Of a DNA stretch of 64,000 nt, positions 36,265 through 44,840 are shown one piece after another. This DNA is from Oscillospiraceae bacterium (lineage in GTDB: Bacteria > Bacillota > Clostridia > Oscillospirales > Ruminococcaceae). The notes under the pieces are model-generated. The model was not told where the DNA came from, made no database searches, and saw only the letters and a program-made list of their open reading frames with translations. The stretch is from positions 24,780 through 88,779 of the forward strand of contig JAETSQ010000005.1 in assembly GCA_021769525.1 (NCBI GenBank). The letters run 5' to 3'. The position numbers and the translations under genes are program-made. How positions within the stretch are numbered: the stretch's first letter is position 1; each line of letters opens with the position of its first letter.

Positions 36265-36739
36265 TCTTTGGATCAGCGGGATCGAACCGGAGTCCATCGT
36301 TGATGGGCCCGGTTTCCGCTATGTCATCTTTACCCAGGGTTGCCCCCACCACTGCCCCGGCTGCCACAATCCTCAGACCCACCCCTTTACAGGGGGAAAA
36401 AAGGCGGACATTCCGGCCATCCTCCGGGAGATCGGGGAGGATCCCATCCTTCAGGGGGTGACCTTTTCCGGAGGGGAGCCCTTCTGCCAGCCGGAGCCCC
36501 TCTGCGAGATCGCCCGCGGGGTGAAGGCCATGGGGAAGGACGTCACCGCCTTTTCCGGCTACACCCTGGAGCAGCTGGTGGAAAAGGGCAAGGAGGAGCC
36601 CGCCGTCCTGGAGCTACTGCGCCTCTGCGACCTTCTCATCGATGGGCCCTACATCGAGGCGCAGCGGGACCTGACCCTCCGGTACCGGGGGAGCCGGAAC
36701 CAGCGCCTCATCTACGATCCCGGCAAGGAGATCGGATAA
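36254..36739 (+). CDS. nrdG: Anaerobic ribonucleotide reductase activating enzyme (radical SAM)
   Basis: 161 residues. The radical-SAM cluster motif is CPHHCPGC (CxxxCxxC) after FTQG, followed by a TFSGGEPFCQ GGE motif. It uses S-adenosylmethionine and a 4Fe-4S cluster to make the glycyl radical. Starts inside the 3' end of the small glycyl-radical gene (11-bp overlap), implying translational coupling with its substrate. Confidence 0.95.
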   Translation: MASDLWISGIEPESIVDGPGFRYVIFTQGCPHHCPGCHNPQTHPFTGGKKADIPAILREIGEDPILQGVTFSGGEPFCQPEPLCEIARGVKAMGKDVTAFSGYTLEQLVEKGKEEPAVLELLRLCDLLIDGPYIEAQRDLTLRYRGSRNQRLIYDPGKEIG

Positions 36740-36763
36740 AAAATCGCAAAGGAGCGGGTGCCC

Positions 36764-37615
36764 GTGGGATTTTTAGGCGACCTTTTCGGCAAGAAAAAGA
36801 ACACCGCAAAGGACGGCAATACCACCGTTCCGGAGAACGCCTCCGGCAGCAGCGGGGAGGAAAAGGACCGGACCGGCGGCTTTGTGGGCTTCGTCCTCTT
36901 AAAGGAAGCGAAGTGGGACAAGGCGGAGATCTTCCGGACCCTGCGGGAGACCTGGGGCATCACCCCCGACCCGGTGGGGGAGGACCAGGAGAAGGAAGAG
37001 GACACCATGGCGGTGTTCTGGGTGGGCGGCATCATGTGCGCCCTCTCCCTGATGCCCGCCCCGGTGCCGAACGGGGAGGCGGAGCACTATGCCGCCGCCA
37101 ACTTCTTCTGGAAGGAGGCGGTGGAGGTGACGAAGACCCACACCGCCCACATCCTGGTGAGCGTTCTGGGGAACAAGAAGGACCCGGTAGGGGCGGGGAA
37201 GCTCTTCACCGCCATCACCGCCAGCTGCCTGACCCAGCCGGAAGCCCTGGGCGTCTACACCTCCGGCACCGTCCTGGCTCCGGACTACTATCTGCGGGTG
37301 GCCGGGGACATGAAGAACGGGGATCTGCCGGTGATGGACTGGATCTACGTGGGCATCTACCGGGGGAAGAAGGGGATCTGCGGCTACACCTACGGCCTTG
37401 CCACCTTCGGCCGGGAGGAGATGGAGATCCTGGACAGCTCCCACCAGGCCGGCGACATCTTCGAGTTTCTGTACGACCTGTGCGTTTATATGCTGAAATC
37501 GGACGCCTATATCCGGGACGGGGAGACGGTGGGCCATTCGGAGGAGGAAAAGCTCCCGGTCACCCGCTCCAAGGGGGTCTCCCTGGAGGGCATGACCCTG
37601 AAGATCCAATATTGA
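36764..37615 (+). CDS. DUF4261-like protein, paralogue 1
   Basis: 283 residues from GTG 36764, nine bases after AAGGAG; the GTG at 36758 is too close to that site. Starts V(M)GFLGDLFGKKK, the same leader as the next gene. The body carries VGFVLLKEAKWDKAEIF, a hydrophobic strand AVFWVGGIMCALSLMPAPVP, and HTAHILVSVLG, which I associate with DUF4261 proteins (function unknown). No catalytic motif recognised. Lies 24 bp behind nrdG in the same direction. Confidence 0.6.
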   Translation: MGFLGDLFGKKKNTAKDGNTTVPENASGSSGEEKDRTGGFVGFVLLKEAKWDKAEIFRTLRETWGITPDPVGEDQEKEEDTMAVFWVGGIMCALSLMPAPVPNGEAEHYAAANFFWKEAVEVTKTHTAHILVSVLGNKKDPVGAGKLFTAITASCLTQPEALGVYTSGTVLAPDYYLRVAGDMKNGDLPVMDWIYVGIYRGKKGICGYTYGLATFGREEMEILDSSHQAGDIFEFLYDLCVYMLKSDAYIRDGETVGHSEEEKLPVTRSKGVSLEGMTLKIQY

Positions 37616-37628
37616 GGAGGACATCGGC

Positions 37629-38636
37629 ATGGGTTTTCTGAACGGACTTTTTGGTAAGAAAGAGCAGCCCGCCCCCCAGGAAGAGCGGACCGAGACCGCC
37701 GCCGGCGGGGAAGCCGCCGGAGAGAGGGAGCAGGTATTCCGGCAGGAGCGGGAGGGGGAAGCCCCGGATTTCCACAAGCTCTTTTGGATCAACCTCCTGT
37801 TCCGGGAGAAGCCGGAGCGTCCCGCCCCGGAGGCCTTTGCCGGGAAGCTGGGGGAGAAGCTGAGGTGCGCCATCGATACCGTCACCCAGAAGGAGGACGG
37901 CATCTACAGCTTTGCGGCCATGGGGCTGCCGGTGGAATATGAAGGCGGGAAGAAGGTCCCGGCCCAGGTGCTGATGGCCCCGCCGAACTCCTTTGAGCCG
38001 GAAAAGATCGACGCCTTCCAGCGCAGCCAGCTTTGGGATGTCCGGGACGGCGCGGCGCTTTTGGACAGTTGCAAATACACTGTGATGCTCAGCGATTTTA
38101 TGGCCTCCGGCCTGCCCTACCCGGAGCGGGCGCGGCTCCTCACCGCCTGGCTGGAGACCGCCCTGGAGCTGTTCCCCGGCTGCACGGCGGTCTGGACCCC
38201 CTCCGCCGGCAAGCTCCTGGACCGGGAGCGGGCGGTGAACAATCCCCTCAGCGGGGAGAGCCGCTTTATGTGGTACGGGGTGAATGTGCGATTCTTCAAC
38301 ATCCAGGGCAGCGACGAAAAGGTGATGGACACCCTCGGCCTTTACGCCCTGGGCCTGCCGGATGTTCAGCTCCACTTCCGGGGCCTGGACCCCGATCCGG
38401 TGTCCAACTACCTCTACAATGTGGGCCAGTACCTCTACGACAACGACGTTCCCATCAAGCCGGGGGAGACGGTGGACGGGGTGAACGCCCAGGGGAAGAT
38501 CGACCAGGGCATCCAGTGGGAATGCCGGTACGAGCAGGCGCTCATCCAGCCGATGCGCACCGTCATGGACATCTGCCCCGGATCCTTTGCCGCCGGAAGA
38601 CGGCAGGGGAACGGCAACAAGGGGAACAAGAAGTAA
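37629..38636 (+). CDS. DUF4261-like protein, paralogue 2
   Basis: 335 residues, ATG 37629 with GAGGAGG upstream, 13 bp behind paralogue 1. Shares the MGFLNGLFGKKEQ start, followed by an acidic linker, then the predicted DUF4261 domain with VMLSDFMASGLPYPERA and a C-terminal block with VRFFNIQGSDEKVMDTLGLYALGLPDVQLHF. Divergent from paralogue 1 but with the same layout. Function unknown. Confidence 0.65.
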   Translation: MGFLNGLFGKKEQPAPQEERTETAAGGEAAGEREQVFRQEREGEAPDFHKLFWINLLFREKPERPAPEAFAGKLGEKLRCAIDTVTQKEDGIYSFAAMGLPVEYEGGKKVPAQVLMAPPNSFEPEKIDAFQRSQLWDVRDGAALLDSCKYTVMLSDFMASGLPYPERARLLTAWLETALELFPGCTAVWTPSAGKLLDRERAVNNPLSGESRFMWYGVNVRFFNIQGSDEKVMDTLGLYALGLPDVQLHFRGLDPDPVSNYLYNVGQYLYDNDVPIKPGETVDGVNAQGKIDQGIQWECRYEQALIQPMRTVMDICPGSFAAGRRQGNGNKGNKK

Positions 38637-38686
38637 AGGGGGCCGAAGGCAAAAGTCCGGCCCATCCGGCGGATGCCCGCAAAATG

Positions 38687-38721
38687 AAAAAGCAGCTGGT
38701 TTTTCTCCAGCTGCTTTTTGC
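38687..38721 (+). terminator. Terminator of the nrdD operon
   Basis: AAAAAGCAGCTGG (38687-38699) pairs with CCAGCTGCTTTTT (38707-38719) around a T-rich loop: symmetrical, so it can work on both strands. Confidence 0.88.
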
Positions 38722-38757
38722 TTTTCGGGTCAGGTGGTCAATTCGCTTTTCCTTTTG

Positions 38758-38814
38758 CTTCTTTTCCTTTTCCCGTGAAAAGGAAAAGAAGTGGGGGCCG
38801 GGGCAACGCCCCGG
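38758..38814. repeat. Dispersed palindromic repeat, copy C
   Basis: Perfect 15-bp arms (38758-38772/38777-38791) of pyrimidine/purine tracts with a CCGT loop, then GTGGGGGCCGGGG...CCCCGG. Lies between converging nrdD-operon and htpG transcription units. Confidence 0.82.
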
Positions 38815-38823
38815 ATCGGCGGC

Positions 38824-40716
38824 TCACCGGCTCAGCAGGTCGGAAAGGGCGGCGGAGAAGGCCACCGGGTCGTCCACCGGGATGCCCTCCAGCAGCTGGG
38901 CCTGGGCGTAGAGCAGCTGGGCGTAGGTGCCCACCAGCTCCTTCTCCCCGGCCTGGTACAGCCCCTGGAGCTTCTGGAAGACGGGATGCCCGCCGTTGAG
39001 CTCCAGCACCCGCTCCGCCTTCACCTTCTGGTCGCCGGGCACCTGCATCTGGGCAAAGACCTTCTCCATCTCCAGGGTGATGCCCCCATCGGTGGTGAGG
39101 CAGACGGGGCCGCTCTTGAGGCGGGCGGAGAGCCGGACCTCCTTCACCTTCTCCCCCAGGGCCTCCTTCATGCAGCCCAGGAGGTCCTTTTCCTTGTCGC
39201 TCTGCTCCTTCACCTGGTCCTTTTCCTCCTGGGTGGCCAGGTCCAGGTCCCCGTCCGAGACGGACTTGAAGTCGTGCTCGGCGTACTGGCCCAGGGCGCG
39301 GACACAGAACTCGTCCACATCGTCGGTGAGGTACAGGATCTCGTAGTCCTTCTCCTTCACCAGCTCGGTCTGGGGCAGGTGCTCCAACTGCTCCCGGCTC
39401 TGGCCGCAGGCGTAGTAGATGACCTTCTGATCCTCCTTCATCCGGGAGACGTACTCCGCCAGGGTCACTGGCTTTTCCTCCTTGGAGGAGGTGAAGAGCA
39501 GCAGGTCCTTCAGGAGATCGGCCTGGGCGCCGTAGGTGCTGTAGACGCCGAACTTCAGCTGAAGGCCGAAGGCTTTGAAGAACTCCTCGTACTTCTCCCG
39601 GTCGTTTTTCAGCATCAGGCCCAGCTCGCCGGCGATCTTCTTCTCCAGGCGCCCGGCGATGAGCTTTAGCTGCCGGTCGTGCTGGAGCATCTCACGGGAG
39701 ATATTGAGGCTCAGGTCCTGGGAATCCACCAGGCCCTTTACAAAGCTGAAGCAGTCGGGGAGCAGGTCGGCGCACTTCTCCATGATGAGGACGCCGCTGG
39801 CGTAGAGCTGGAGGCCCTTTTCGTAGTCCCGGCTGTAGTAGTTGTAGGGGGCCCTGGCGGGGATGAAGAGCAGGGCGTTGTAGGTGGCGGCGCCCTCGGT
39901 GCTGCTGCGGATCACCCGCAGGGGGGCGGTGAAGTCCCCGAACTTGTCCTGATAGAACCGGTCCATCTCCTCGTCGGAGACCTCGCCCTTCGCCTTCTTC
40001 CAGATGGGCACCATGGAGTTGAGGGTCTCCACCTCCTGGTAGTCCTCGTACTGGTCCTCGGTGCCCTCCTTCTTGCGGGAGCGGGTCATCTCCATGCGGA
40101 TGGGGTAGCGGATGTAATCGGAGTACCGCTTCACCAACCCCTGGAGGCGGTAGCTCTCCAGGAACTCGTCGTAGTTTTCCTCCTCCGTGTTGTCCTTGAT
40201 GGTGAGGATGACGGTGGAGCCGGTCTCCTCCTTCTGGCAGGGGGTGACGGTGTAGCCATCGCTGCCATCGGATTCCCAGCAGAAGGCCTCCTCGCTGCCG
40301 GCGGCGCGGGAGAGGACCTTCACCTTTTTGGAGACCATAAAGGCGGAGTAGAAGCCCACCCCGAACTGACCGATGATGTCCACATCCTCCGCCTGGCCGT
40401 TCTCCTCCTTGAAGGCCAGGGAGCCGCTTTTGGCGATGGTCCCCAGGTTCTGCTCCAGCTCCTCCTTGGTCATGCCGCAGCCCCGGTCAGTGATGGTGAG
40501 GGTGCGGGCCTCCTTATCCGGGATGATCTGGATAAACAGCTCCTCCCTGGAAAGGCCGGTCTCCCCGCCGGAAAGGGAATGGTAGTACCGCTTGTCCATG
40601 GCATCGCTGGCGTTGGAGATGAGTTCCCGCAGGAAGATCTCCTTGTGGGTGTAGATGGAGTTGATCATCAGGTCCAGCAGCCGCTTGGACTCCGCTTTGA
40701 ACTGTTTTTTGGGCAT
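38824..40716 (-). CDS. htpG: Molecular chaperone HtpG (Hsp90)
   Basis: 630 residues. The GHKL ATPase domain shows FLRELISNASDAMDK (Asn/Asp), DRGCGMTKEEL, GQFGVGFYSAFMV and later LYASGVLIME; the middle and C-terminal dimer domains follow. Start chosen at the ATG 40716 with a perfect GGAGGTG site; the longer frame would run through the CIRCE element. Controlled by a CIRCE operator and a good promoter upstream. Confidence 0.96.
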   Translation of the reverse strand: MPKKQFKAESKRLLDLMINSIYTHKEIFLRELISNASDAMDKRYYHSLSGGETGLSREELFIQIIPDKEARTLTITDRGCGMTKEELEQNLGTIAKSGSLAFKEENGQAEDVDIIGQFGVGFYSAFMVSKKVKVLSRAAGSEEAFCWESDGSDGYTVTPCQKEETGSTVILTIKDNTEEENYDEFLESYRLQGLVKRYSDYIRYPIRMEMTRSRKKEGTEDQYEDYQEVETLNSMVPIWKKAKGEVSDEEMDRFYQDKFGDFTAPLRVIRSSTEGAATYNALLFIPARAPYNYYSRDYEKGLQLYASGVLIMEKCADLLPDCFSFVKGLVDSQDLSLNISREMLQHDRQLKLIAGRLEKKIAGELGLMLKNDREKYEEFFKAFGLQLKFGVYSTYGAQADLLKDLLLFTSSKEEKPVTLAEYVSRMKEDQKVIYYACGQSREQLEHLPQTELVKEKDYEILYLTDDVDEFCVRALGQYAEHDFKSVSDGDLDLATQEEKDQVKEQSDKEKDLLGCMKEALGEKVKEVRLSARLKSGPVCLTTDGGITLEMEKVFAQMQVPGDQKVKAERVLELNGGHPVFQKLQGLYQAGEKELVGTYAQLLYAQAQLLEGIPVDDPVAFSAALSDLLSR

Positions 40717-40742
40717 GGCGCCCCACCTCCGTATCCTGAATT

Positions 40743-40769
40743 TTGGCACTCGTGCGTATTGAGTGCTAA
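40743..40769 (-). promoter_or_regulatory. CIRCE operator (HrcA binding site) of htpG
   Basis: On the plus strand TTGGCACTC, nine bases, GAGTGCTAA: one mismatch to the consensus TTAGCACTC-N9-GAGTGCTAA. It lies 27 bp upstream of the htpG start and just downstream of the promoter, the normal repressing position for HrcA. Confidence 0.93.
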
Positions 40770-40779
40770 TCATGCTACT

Positions 40780-40807
40780 ATTATAACCCTTTTCGGGAAA
40801 AAATCAA
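40780..40807 (-). promoter_or_regulatory. htpG promoter
   Basis: Read on the minus strand: TTGATT (40807-40802), 16-bp spacer, TATAAT (40785-40780). Confidence 0.78.
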
Positions 40808-40868
40808 TGACTAATTTGTTAAGAAAGAGAAGGAGACCCGGCCAATAAAAAAATATTTCAAAAACTAC

Positions 40869-40909
40869 TTTACGTGTCGTAGTAGTTGTGCTATAATCTA
40901 ACTACTACG
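40869..40909 (+). promoter_or_regulatory. padR promoter with inverted-repeat operator
   Basis: TTTACG (40869-40874), 17 bp, TATAAT (40892-40897). Perfect 10-bp arms CGTAGTAGTT (40878-40887) and AACTACTACG (40900-40909) flank the -10. This is the arrangement expected for PadR autorepression. Confidence 0.78.
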
Positions 40910-40948
40910 TCAGACATAGTAAATAATGGGAGAGAAAGGAGGGACGCC

Positions 40949-41296
40949 ATGATCGGCAGCGATGTGATCCGGGGGTACTGCGACACCATCCTTCTCAGCC
41001 TGCTGGCCCAGGGGGATTCCTACGGATATGAGATCTCCCGCGCCATCCGGGAGCGCAGCGGCGGGGCCTATGTGATGAAGGAGACCACCTTGTATTCCGC
41101 CTTCGCCCGGCTGGAAAAGCGGGGCTTCATCGCCTCCTACCAGGGCCGGGAGAGCCGGGGGAGGCCCCGCACCTACTACACCATCACCGCGCCGGGCCGG
41201 GAATACCTCCGGGAGAAGTTGGAGGAATGGCGGGAGACCAGGGCGCTGATGGACCGCTTTACGAACACGGAGGAAATAAGCAAGGAGGAATCGTGA
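40949..41296 (+). CDS. PadR family transcriptional regulator
   Basis: 115 residues from ATG 40949 after AAAGGAGGG. Winged-helix pattern DTILLSLLAQGDSYGYEISRAI, then ETTLYSAFARLEKRGFI, the wing GRPRTYYTIT and a C-terminal dimerisation helix. PadR regulators of this short type commonly repress an adjacent membrane-protein gene. The downstream gene starts right at its stop codon. Confidence 0.92.
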   Translation: MIGSDVIRGYCDTILLSLLAQGDSYGYEISRAIRERSGGAYVMKETTLYSAFARLEKRGFIASYQGRESRGRPRTYYTITAPGREYLREKLEEWRETRALMDRFTNTEEISKEES

Positions 41297-41298
41297 AG

Positions 41299-41967
41299 AT
41301 GGAAAAGATCCGGAATTTTGTGGAGAATATGTTTTTGAGCCTGCCGGACACCCCGGAGGTCCGGGAGGCCAAGGCCCATATCCTGGAGGGGATGGCGGAC
41401 CGGTACGAGGCGCTGCTGGCCCAGGGGAAGAGCGCAGACGAGGCCTTCGGCGTTGTGGCGGGGGAGTTTGGCAGCATGGAGGAGCTGCGCCAGGAGCTGG
41501 GACTTTCCGCCAGCGCTTCCGTACCGTCCGGCCCGGTCCCGGAGCCGGACAGCGCCCTCTGGGAGGAGTACCGGCTCTTCCGGAAAAAATTTACCGCAGG
41601 GACCACCCTGGGTGTGGTCCTCTGCATCCTGGGCCTGGTGGTGTCGATGATCCTGGCCCAGTTCCGGTGGGCAACGAAGCTAAACCTGCATCACATCGCC
41701 TTTTTGAGCGTCATCGCGGCCGCGGTGGGGCTGTTCGTCTACTTCGGCATCCAGGAGGAGAGCTACGGCCGCCGCCTGCGGCAGGAGGGAGTCCCGGCGG
41801 AGAAGACAGGAAGAGGAGAGGAGCCCCTCAATGGGTTCATCATGCTCACCGCCACGGCGGTCTATCTAATCTTGGGCTTCACCCGGAACCTGTGGCACCC
41901 CGGCTGGATCGTCTTTCTCATCGGCGCCGCCCTCTGCAAGGCGGTGGAGTTCTGGAAAAGAAGATAG
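41299..41967 (+). CDS. PadR-linked membrane protein with N-terminal HAAS/permease-prefix-like domain
   Basis: 222 residues. The N-terminal ~70 residues (FLSLPDTPEVREAKAHILEGM ... ADEAFGVVAGEFGSMEELRQEL) look like the helical HAAS or DUF1700 domain that accompanies PadR regulators. Three or four membrane helices follow (about 103-122, 132-150, 180-215). ATG 41299 is ten bases from AAGGAGG, and GTG 41293 is closer but less suitable. Function unknown; probable target of the PadR protein. Confidence 0.72.
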   Translation: MEKIRNFVENMFLSLPDTPEVREAKAHILEGMADRYEALLAQGKSADEAFGVVAGEFGSMEELRQELGLSASASVPSGPVPEPDSALWEEYRLFRKKFTAGTTLGVVLCILGLVVSMILAQFRWATKLNLHHIAFLSVIAAAVGLFVYFGIQEESYGRRLRQEGVPAEKTGRGEEPLNGFIMLTATAVYLILGFTRNLWHPGWIVFLIGAALCKAVEFWKRR

Positions 41968-41982
41968 TCTCCCGGACGCAAA

Positions 41983-42069
41983 AGCTCCCCCCATCCGCAC
42001 GCGGATGGGGGGAGCTCAGCTTGTCGAAAAAGTCTTTTCGACAAGCTGAGACCCGCCGCGATCGGCGGG
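41983..42069. repeat. Cluster of three consecutive perfect hairpins
   Basis: Arms 41983-41998/42001-42016 (16 bp, 2-nt spacing), 42015-42030/42035-42050 (16 bp, 4-nt loop), and 42052-42058/42063-42069 (7 bp). The first two overlap by two bases. Together they end the padR unit and face the 3' end of the symporter gene, so they may serve as a bidirectional terminator or a REP-like element. Confidence 0.8.
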
Positions 42070-42229
42070 GTTATCCGCTCCCTACGGTCGCTCTACGCGA
42101 AAAGAGGGGCTCATCGCCCCCCTTTTCACACTTTTTCCCCCGTGGGTACGCAAGCTGCTGCTCCTGGGATAAGGTTTTCCGACAGCCTGAATTCCCTCAT
42201 CGGGGAGCTGCTGTTTTATAGGGAGAGGA

Positions 42230-43627
42230 TCAGCTGAGGGCCAGCCCCATGACCATCCCGGCAAAGAGGATGATGAAGATGGCGGCGGGGACCACGTATT
42301 TTACCAGCAGCCCCCAGGGCTTCGCAAAGGGGAAACGGACCCCCTCCCGCTCGATCTCCGCCACCCCCCGATGGGGACCCCAGACCCAGCCTACAAAGAT
42401 GCAGTAGGCCAGCGCCCCCACCGGGATCAGGAGCCGGTCGGTGAGGAACTCCAGGAAGTCGCCGAAGACAGGGAAGGTGAGGCCGGAGGCGCCGTCCAGC
42501 CAGATGCCCCGGATGTTGTAGTGGGCCTGGGAAAGGGTGTAGACCACCCCGATGAGGAACATCCCTACAGCGGACAGGACGGTGGCGCGGGTGCGGGAGA
42601 GGCCCTTTTCCTCGGTGAGATAGGCCACCGTTCCCTCCAGCAGGGAGATGGCGGAGGTGAGGGCGGCAAAGAAGAGCAGCGTGTAGAACAGCACCCCGAA
42701 GAAGGCCCCCAGGGGCATCTGCTCAAAGACCCCCGCCAGGGAGACAAAGGCGAAGGAGGCCCCCTTGCCCGGCTCCACCCCGGTGGCAAAGACCGCCGGG
42801 ATGATGATAAAGGCGGCAATAAGGGCCACCAGGGTATCCAGGGTGCAGATCATGGCGGTGTTTTTCCCCAGGTCCTCGGTCTTCTTCACGTAGGAGCCGT
42901 AGGTGCACATGATGCCCATCCCCAGGGAAAGGGAGTAGAAGGCCTGTCCCAGGGCCGCCAGCAGGGTACTGCCATTCAGGGCTTTCAGGTCGATGGTGAG
43001 GAGGTACCGCAGGCCCTCCCCGGCGCCGGGCAGGGTCACCGCCCGCCCCAGCAGCACCAGCAGCAGGAGGAACAGCGCGGGCATCGCCACCTTGTTGAAC
43101 CGCTCGATGCCCCCCTCCACCCCTTTTGTGATCACCAGCACCACGCAGGCGATGAACAGGAAGGGGAAGAGGATGGCCCCGCCCAGGGGGAACCGGTCCG
43201 CCCCCAGCACATTGCCCAGAAAATACCCCTTGGGGTCGGCGAAGATGGTTCCGGGGCTGGTGAGGTAGCCCGCGATGTACTGGAGGACCCAGCCCCCCAC
43301 CTGGGTATAATAGGTGAGGATGACATACCCGGTAAAGACCCCCAGGCCCCCCACCCACTTCCAGCGGGGAGCCAGCTGCCGGAAGGCTCCCACGGCGTTC
43401 TTCTGGGTGGCCCGGCCCACCGTCAGCTCGGCGATCATGGCGGTGGAGCCGATGAGGATGACAATGGCGATATAGATGAGGATAAAGAGGCCGCCGCCCC
43501 CCTCATAGGCCCGGCCGGGGAATTTCCAGATGTTCCCCAGGCCCACGGCGGACCCCGCCGCCGCCAGGATGAAGCCAAGGCTGCTGGCCCATTGGGCGCG
43601 GCTGCCGCCGGTATTTTTGTTTGACAT
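42230..43627 (-). CDS. Sodium-dependent neurotransmitter:sodium symporter family transporter
   Basis: 465 residues with about 11-12 helices. First-helix signature SSLGFILAAAGSAVGLGNIWKFPG is diagnostic of the NSS/SNF family (LeuT-type); further on LTYYTQVGGW and a TM6-like SLSLGMGIMCTYGSY. Bacterial members import amino acids with sodium. Substrate not deducible. Confidence 0.93.
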   Translation of the reverse strand: MSNKNTGGSRAQWASSLGFILAAAGSAVGLGNIWKFPGRAYEGGGGLFILIYIAIVILIGSTAMIAELTVGRATQKNAVGAFRQLAPRWKWVGGLGVFTGYVILTYYTQVGGWVLQYIAGYLTSPGTIFADPKGYFLGNVLGADRFPLGGAILFPFLFIACVVLVITKGVEGGIERFNKVAMPALFLLLLVLLGRAVTLPGAGEGLRYLLTIDLKALNGSTLLAALGQAFYSLSLGMGIMCTYGSYVKKTEDLGKNTAMICTLDTLVALIAAFIIIPAVFATGVEPGKGASFAFVSLAGVFEQMPLGAFFGVLFYTLLFFAALTSAISLLEGTVAYLTEEKGLSRTRATVLSAVGMFLIGVVYTLSQAHYNIRGIWLDGASGLTFPVFGDFLEFLTDRLLIPVGALAYCIFVGWVWGPHRGVAEIEREGVRFPFAKPWGLLVKYVVPAAIFIILFAGMVMGLALS

Positions 43628-43706
43628 ATCCCGTTCCTCGTGCTTTCTTCTTTATCTTTGATTTTTGGATCTTCTGCGGCCGCTGTTCCTCAGCGGATTT
43701 GTCACA

Positions 43707-43736
43707 AGTATATCAAAAAACAGCGGATGCTGTCAA
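43707..43736 (-). promoter_or_regulatory. Promoter of the symporter gene
   Basis: On the minus strand: TTGACA (43736-43731), 18-bp spacer, TATACT (43712-43707). It lies about 80 bp before the symporter start. Confidence 0.78.
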
Positions 43737-43864
43737 CCGCCGGGGCGCCCCCGGTGTCACGTCCTGCCCGGAGCGGAGGCAAGCTCTGCCCCTTGAGCGA
43801 GGAGAAGGGCGTGAATGACTGCCTGGAGTTTTGGCTCTTGCGCTTTTGTGGCGGTGACTTTCCG

Positions 43865-44818
43865 TCACGGCTCCGGCATCCGCATCTTGCCGCCGAAGAA
43901 GGAATTGAGCATATGGATAAAGACCTGGGCGGCGTTGGAGATGTAGCTGTCCCGCGCCACCGCCACGCAGAGGTCCCAGTAGGGGGAGTAGGCCGGGTCG
44001 ATGGCGAAATACTCCCCCGAATAGGGCCCCTGGAAGATCTCCTTGTACTGCAGGGGGAGGAAGGTGAGCCCCAGCCCCTGGCAGGCCAGGCGGTGGGCGG
44101 TCTCGTAGCTGGAGGTGGTGAGGACCACCTCCGGGGTGATGCCCGCCTGCCAGAGGATGTGGTCGCTGATCTGGCGGATGCGCCGCCCAGGGGTCACCAG
44201 CACAAAGGGCCAGTCCTTCACGGCAGCCAGGTCGATGACGGGCAGAGGGCTGTCCGGGTCCTTCCGGGCGTGCTCCCCCAGGGAGGTCCCCGGTGGGGCC
44301 GCCAAGATAAAGGGGCTGCGGCTGACCGGGTAAAAGCTGATGCTGCTCTTTTCCTGCTGGGAGCTGTTGGCAAAGCTGTGCATCACCGCAAAGTCCAGGT
44401 GCCGGGCGGCCAGCTCCGCCTCCAGCTCGGTGGAGCTCTTCTCCACCAGGACGATGGAGATATGGGGATACTTCCGGTGGAATTCCGGTAGCAGCTGGGG
44501 CAGCAGCCAGGTGGCCAGGAAGGAGGCCATGCCGATGGTGATCCGGCCGGAGCGGAGGTCGTTCATCTCCCCCACCTCCAGCTGGAAATCGCTGTAGATG
44601 TGCAGGATCTCGGTGGCAACGCTGTAGTACCGTTCCCCCACATAGGTGAGGGTGAGGCCGGTGGGGCTGCGGACAAAGAGCTTCGCCCCCAGGCTCTCCT
44701 CGATGCGCTGGACGCAGTGGCTCAGGGAGGGCTGGGAGATATAGAGCTTTTGGGCCGCCTTGGAGATGCTCCCCTCATCGGCGATGGTCTTTACGTAGAT
44801 CAGTTCCCGTTCGGTCAT
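43865..44818 (-). CDS. LysR-type transcriptional regulator
   Basis: 317 residues. N-terminal winged helix: IYVKTIADEGSISKAAQKLYISQPSLSHCVQRIEE(split); effector domain from about residue 90 (GRITIGMASFLATWLLPQLLP). No divergent gene is adjacent: the upstream neighbour on the same strand is the deacylase gene 22 bp away, so they may be co-transcribed. Target and ligand unknown. Less similar to the two citrate-linked LysR proteins than those are to each other. Confidence 0.9.
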   Translation of the reverse strand: MTERELIYVKTIADEGSISKAAQKLYISQPSLSHCVQRIEESLGAKLFVRSPTGLTLTYVGERYYSVATEILHIYSDFQLEVGEMNDLRSGRITIGMASFLATWLLPQLLPEFHRKYPHISIVLVEKSSTELEAELAARHLDFAVMHSFANSSQQEKSSISFYPVSRSPFILAAPPGTSLGEHARKDPDSPLPVIDLAAVKDWPFVLVTPGRRIRQISDHILWQAGITPEVVLTTSSYETAHRLACQGLGLTFLPLQYKEIFQGPYSGEYFAIDPAYSPYWDLCVAVARDSYISNAAQVFIHMLNSFFGGKMRMPEP

Positions 44819-44840
44819 GGCCTGCCCCTCCTGTGCCTAA

